The notes beneath the pieces were generated by a model. The model saw nothing but the letters and a program-made list of their open reading frames with translations. It made no database searches and had not been told where the DNA came from. The translations under genes were made by a program, and so were the position numbers. DNA of 64,000 bases from Gp6-AA40 sp035263125 (GTDB lineage Bacteria > Acidobacteriota > Vicinamibacteria > Vicinamibacterales > UBA2999), in contig DATFRP010000284.1 of assembly GCA_035263125.1 (NCBI GenBank), positions 1 through 64,000 on the forward strand, given 5' to 3'. Below are positions 61,437 to 64,000 of the stretch, one piece after another; within the stretch, counting starts at the first letter, position 1, and each line of letters opens with the position of its first letter.

Positions 61437-62699
61437 ATGTCGCTGCGATTCCTGAAGCTCGTTCTCGTCAACGTGCTGGTGTTCATCGTGCTCGCGGAGG
61501 CCGTCGGCCTGTACGCCTGCTACATGGATACGGGCCATTTCCTCTACAGCACTCCACGGCACTATGACGCGATCCCAGAGACGGCCGCGCACCGGCTCAC
61601 CGGGGACTCGTTGCATCCGTACTTCGGCCCCCTGCACAAGCCTGGTTTCCGACCGCAGTCGAACAACTTCGGCTTTACCTCGCCGTACGCGTTCCCCTAC
61701 GAGAAGCGAAGCGTCGACGAGTTCGTCATCGGCATCTTCGGCGGCTCCGTCGGCGAGCAGTTCTGCCAGCTCGGTGCAGCTCGCCTCATCGAGGACCTCG
61801 GCGCCGATCGCGGGTTCAGCGGCAGACGGCTCGTGCCGCTCTGTTTCAGCCTCGAAGGCTACAAGCAGCCGCAGCAACTGCTCGTGCTCGCCTATTTCCT
61901 CTCGATCGGCCAGCGCTTCGATCTCGTGCTGAACATCGACGGACTGAACGAGGTCGCACTGGCGACGCTCAACAACCAGAGCGGCCGCGACATCTCGATG
62001 CCGAGCCCGCTCCACATCGATCCGCTGGTCGCGCTGATCGATCAATCGACGCTGACGCCGGCGCGGATCGAGTCGCTGGCGACGATCAATCACGACAAGG
62101 AATCGATGAACCGTCTGGCAGCGCGGATCAATGCGAATCGGAGCGCGATGGTCGATTTCGTGCTGACACGCCTCTATTCGCGCACCAAACGCGACTACCA
62201 GATCGAGCGTGGCCGGTTCGCCAATCTGCCGGCGAACAGCGTCGACACGTCGATCGTCGAGCTGACGCGGCCGGTGAAGTCGCGCGACGAGGCGACGCTC
62301 TACGAAGACATCGCCGCGAACTGGGCGAATGCATCGGCGAACATGAACGCGATGCTGGCAGCGCGTTCGGTGCCGTATCTCCACGTACTGCAGCCCAACC
62401 AGTACTTCGGCAGCCGGCGGTTCGGCGAGGGCGAGGCACACATCGCCATCAACGCGGCATCGCTGTTCAAGGTCCCGGTCGAGAAGGGCTATCCCGTGCT
62501 CCTCCGTCAATCGGCTCGGCTCCGTCAGAGCGAGCACTTCGTCGATGCGACCGCCCTGTTCGATCGCGAACCCGCCGCGGTCTACAAGGACGATTGCTGC
62601 CATTACAACGAGCTTGGCAATCGCCTGCTGGCGGACGCCATCGCGTCGCGCGTACGCGAGCTCGGTCTATACGGTCAGCGTCCGCAGTCGTCTCAGTAG
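61437..62699 (+). CDS. SGNH/GDSL-like hydrolase with N-terminal membrane anchor
   Basis: The 420-residue protein has one N-terminal membrane helix (LVLVNVLVFIVLAEAVGLYAC), a block I-like IFGGSVGEQF with a possible catalytic Ser, and a C-terminal DCCHYNELGNRLLAD with Asp/His spacing of SGNH enzymes. Such proteins may act on polysaccharides or lipids. Substrate is unknown. ATG at 61437 is preferred over GTG at 61428. Confidence 0.7.
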   Translation: MSLRFLKLVLVNVLVFIVLAEAVGLYACYMDTGHFLYSTPRHYDAIPETAAHRLTGDSLHPYFGPLHKPGFRPQSNNFGFTSPYAFPYEKRSVDEFVIGIFGGSVGEQFCQLGAARLIEDLGADRGFSGRRLVPLCFSLEGYKQPQQLLVLAYFLSIGQRFDLVLNIDGLNEVALATLNNQSGRDISMPSPLHIDPLVALIDQSTLTPARIESLATINHDKESMNRLAARINANRSAMVDFVLTRLYSRTKRDYQIERGRFANLPANSVDTSIVELTRPVKSRDEATLYEDIAANWANASANMNAMLAARSVPYLHVLQPNQYFGSRRFGEGEAHIAINAASLFKVPVEKGYPVLLRQSARLRQSEHFVDATALFDREPAAVYKDDCCHYNELGNRLLADAIASRVRELGLYGQRPQSSQ

Positions 62700-62704
62700 C
62701 GGTC

Positions 62705-62721
62705 GAGTCAAGCCTTGACTC
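62705..62721. repeat. Short inverted repeat after the SGNH-like gene
   Basis: GAGTCAA-GCC-TTGACTC begins 5 bases after the stop codon. It may form an RNA hairpin at the gene's end or an operator; there is no T-tract. TTGACT within it could also serve as a -35 element. Confidence 0.5.
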
Positions 62722-62756
62722 CTCAGCGGCCTCGTGATGTCATGATCGCGTGCGAA

Positions 62757-62895
62757 TCACCTGCCTTTACTCGTCGTTTCATCGCGTGACCAAGCACATT
62801 GGTTCGCGACCAGAGGTGCGCAGGTGAGCTGACGGTCCCTTAACCAAGACCGAAACTGTTCGAGGGCCAGCACCTGTCGCTGCAGGTGCTGGCCC
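62757..62895 (+). ncRNA. Structured leader upstream of ABC exporter, attenuator-like
   Basis: An 8-bp stem, TCACCTGC (62757-62764) with GCAGGTGA (62820-62827), encloses a hairpin: CGCG/ACCAA (62783-62793) with TTGGT/CGCG (62799-62808). A further hairpin CGGTC (62833-62837) with GACCG (62848-62852) follows. Then comes a 13-bp terminator. CACCTG and CAGGTG each occur twice, so alternative pairings exist that would break the terminator. I cannot match it to a known riboswitch. Confidence 0.5.
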
Positions 62896-62905
62896 TTTTT
62901 CTTTT
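62864..62905 (+). terminator. Strong intrinsic terminator before ABC exporter
   Basis: GGGCCAGCACCTG (62864-62876) and CAGGTGCTGGCCC (62883-62895) pair perfectly around six bases and are followed by TTTTTCTTTT. It is the only classical rho-independent terminator noticed in this window and ends 33 bases before a start codon. Confidence 0.93.
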
Positions 62906-62907
62906 GA

Positions 62908-62923
62908 TCCGGCTGAAGCCGGA
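62908..62923. repeat. REP-like palindrome
   Basis: TCCGGCT-GA-AGCCGGA is the reverse-orientation counterpart of the palindrome at 34126-34143. It lies between the terminator and the exporter start. Confidence 0.6.
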
Positions 62924-62937
62924 CGCTGCGTGTGACC

Positions 62938-64000
62938 ATGACAACCGCTATTGACGACGAGCAGCGAGACTCCGGGCGCCTCGGCCGCGCCCTTGCGCTG
63001 GTGCTCGCCCGCTACGGAACGCAGATTCGTCGACGGCCGTGGCTGTCCGCAGCCGCCCTGCTGTTGCCAGCCGTCGGCGACGTGCTGACAGGCTATGCGC
63101 CGCCGCTCGTCGTGGCGCGGATCCTCGGCGCATTCGCGCGCAACGAAGCGCTCTCGCCGGCGACGCTCGTACCCTATGTCCTGACGTTTGCGAGTCTGTG
63201 GGTAGGAGGCCAGGTCGTCTGGCGTCTGGCAACCGCGGCCATCATCCGCATCGAGGTCCGAGCGATCGAAGCGCTGTACATCGAGGCGATGGACGAACTG
63301 CTCGCCAAGGACCTGGCGTTCTTCCACGACAATTACGCTGGCTCGCTGACCAAGCGCGCGCTCGGATATGCACGACGCTTCGAAAGCGTGTTCGACGTCC
63401 TCACCTTTCAGGTCGCGGCGACAGTGCTTCCCCTCGGCTTCGCGGGCGTCGTGTTGTGGCGCTACTCGCCGTGGCTCGTCGTCCTCCTGATCGGCATGCT
63501 CACGACAACGCTGATGATCGTTGTGCCGCTCATCCGCCGGCGGCGCCGACTCGTCGATGTGCGCGAAACCGCGTCGAATGTGCTGGCCGGACATGTCGCC
63601 GACTCGATCGCCAACGCGGAGGCCGTCCGTGCCTTCGCGCGCGAGGCCGAAGAAGCGCAGATTCATGCGTTCAACGTCACGGACCTGGGCGCGAAGACGC
63701 AACGGTCATGGGACTACCAGAATCTGCGAATCGACATGGTGGCGGCGCCGATGCTCATCCTCACCAACACGCTCGGCCTCATCGTGGCGCTGGTCACCAG
63801 CGCTGGCACGGGCGCGAGTCTCGAGGCGGTGTTCCTGACGTTCAGTTACTACGCCACCGCGACGCGTGTGATGTGGTCGTTCAACCAGATCTACCGCAAC
63901 CTCGAGAGCTCGCTGACGGAGGCGGCGCAGTTCACCGAACTGCTGCTCGACCCGCCTGCCGTCGTCGATGCCCCCGTTGTCGACGCGTTCACACCAGCGG
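62938..64000 (+). CDS. ABC exporter, membrane domain, truncated by window end
   Basis: The open frame from an ATG at 62938 encodes 354 residues and continues past the window. It shows the type I exporter membrane domain: about six helices (for example LSAAALLLPAVGDVL and WLVVLLIGMLTTTLMIVVPL), RIEVRAIEALYIEAMDELL, FHDNYAGSLTKRALGYA, and the coupling-helix-like ADSIANAEAVRAFAREAEE. The ATPase domain would follow. A leader with terminator precedes it. Substrate is unknown. Confidence 0.88.
   Translation, partial: MTTAIDDEQRDSGRLGRALALVLARYGTQIRRRPWLSAAALLLPAVGDVLTGYAPPLVVARILGAFARNEALSPATLVPYVLTFASLWVGGQVVWRLATAAIIRIEVRAIEALYIEAMDELLAKDLAFFHDNYAGSLTKRALGYARRFESVFDVLTFQVAATVLPLGFAGVVLWRYSPWLVVLLIGMLTTTLMIVVPLIRRRRRLVDVRETASNVLAGHVADSIANAEAVRAFAREAEEAQIHAFNVTDLGAKTQRSWDYQNLRIDMVAAPMLILTNTLGLIVALVTSAGTGASLEAVFLTFSYYATATRVMWSFNQIYRNLESSLTEAAQFTELLLDPPAVVDAPVVDAFTPA

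Overview
This is a GC-rich, densely coded chromosomal window from a Gram-negative bacterium. The best taxonomic guess is an acidobacterium, perhaps of the Vicinamibacteria type. The main clue is a PadR regulator translationally coupled to a large MacB/FtsX-like permease of the 'acidobacterial duplicated orphan permease' kind. Supporting clues are a full Lpt and Tol-Pal envelope inventory, regulatory PTS genes next to rpoN, and an LptF-LptG fusion. The taxonomy is inference; no rRNA gene is present. I saw no tRNA, CRISPR array, insertion sequence or prophage. Most genes are housekeeping.
Layout. 1-943: end of a beta-sandwich protein and a pseudopilin. 940-5778: a group that looks like peptidoglycan amino-sugar recycling (AmiE-like serine hydrolase, GHL10-like glycosidase, BadF-type amino-sugar kinase, NagB, MurQ). 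5906-13024: XerD-like recombinase, PHP-domain protein, fused LptF-LptG, GH57 glycosidase. 13263-18600: parB, parA, BFN nuclease, miaB, recN. 18708-24205: tolQ-tolR-tolA-tolB-pal-cpoB, then ssb behind a hairpin-rich spacer.
24280-34112 is a long leftward block: fused lptC/lptA, lptB, rpoN, hpf, hprK, rapZ, an EIIA of the mannose family, HPr, enzyme I and a cupin. It matches the well-known lpt-rpoN-hpf-pts-rapZ synteny and has no sugar permease, so the PTS here looks regulatory. 34223-42155, also leftward: recJ, accA, dnaE, guaA. 42244-49718: a BamB-like propeller, an aminotransferase, a membrane protein, and a very large NtrY-like histidine kinase. 49724-52825, leftward: pssA, psd, a DUF465 protein, rimI, tsaB. 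52875-62699: mutS, an orphan oligopeptide-type binding protein, a YfgM-like TPR protein, a 45-residue membrane protein, padR plus the large permease, and an SGNH-like protein. The window ends inside an ABC exporter gene preceded by a structured leader with a strong intrinsic terminator.
Most notable non-coding signals: a 16-bp palindrome near parA with a one-mismatch copy inside parB, resembling a divergent parS; an operator overlapping the padR promoter; heptamer-type A/T-rich repeats that supply the apparent signal peptide of the binding protein; three hairpins before ssb; and an attenuator-like leader before the exporter.
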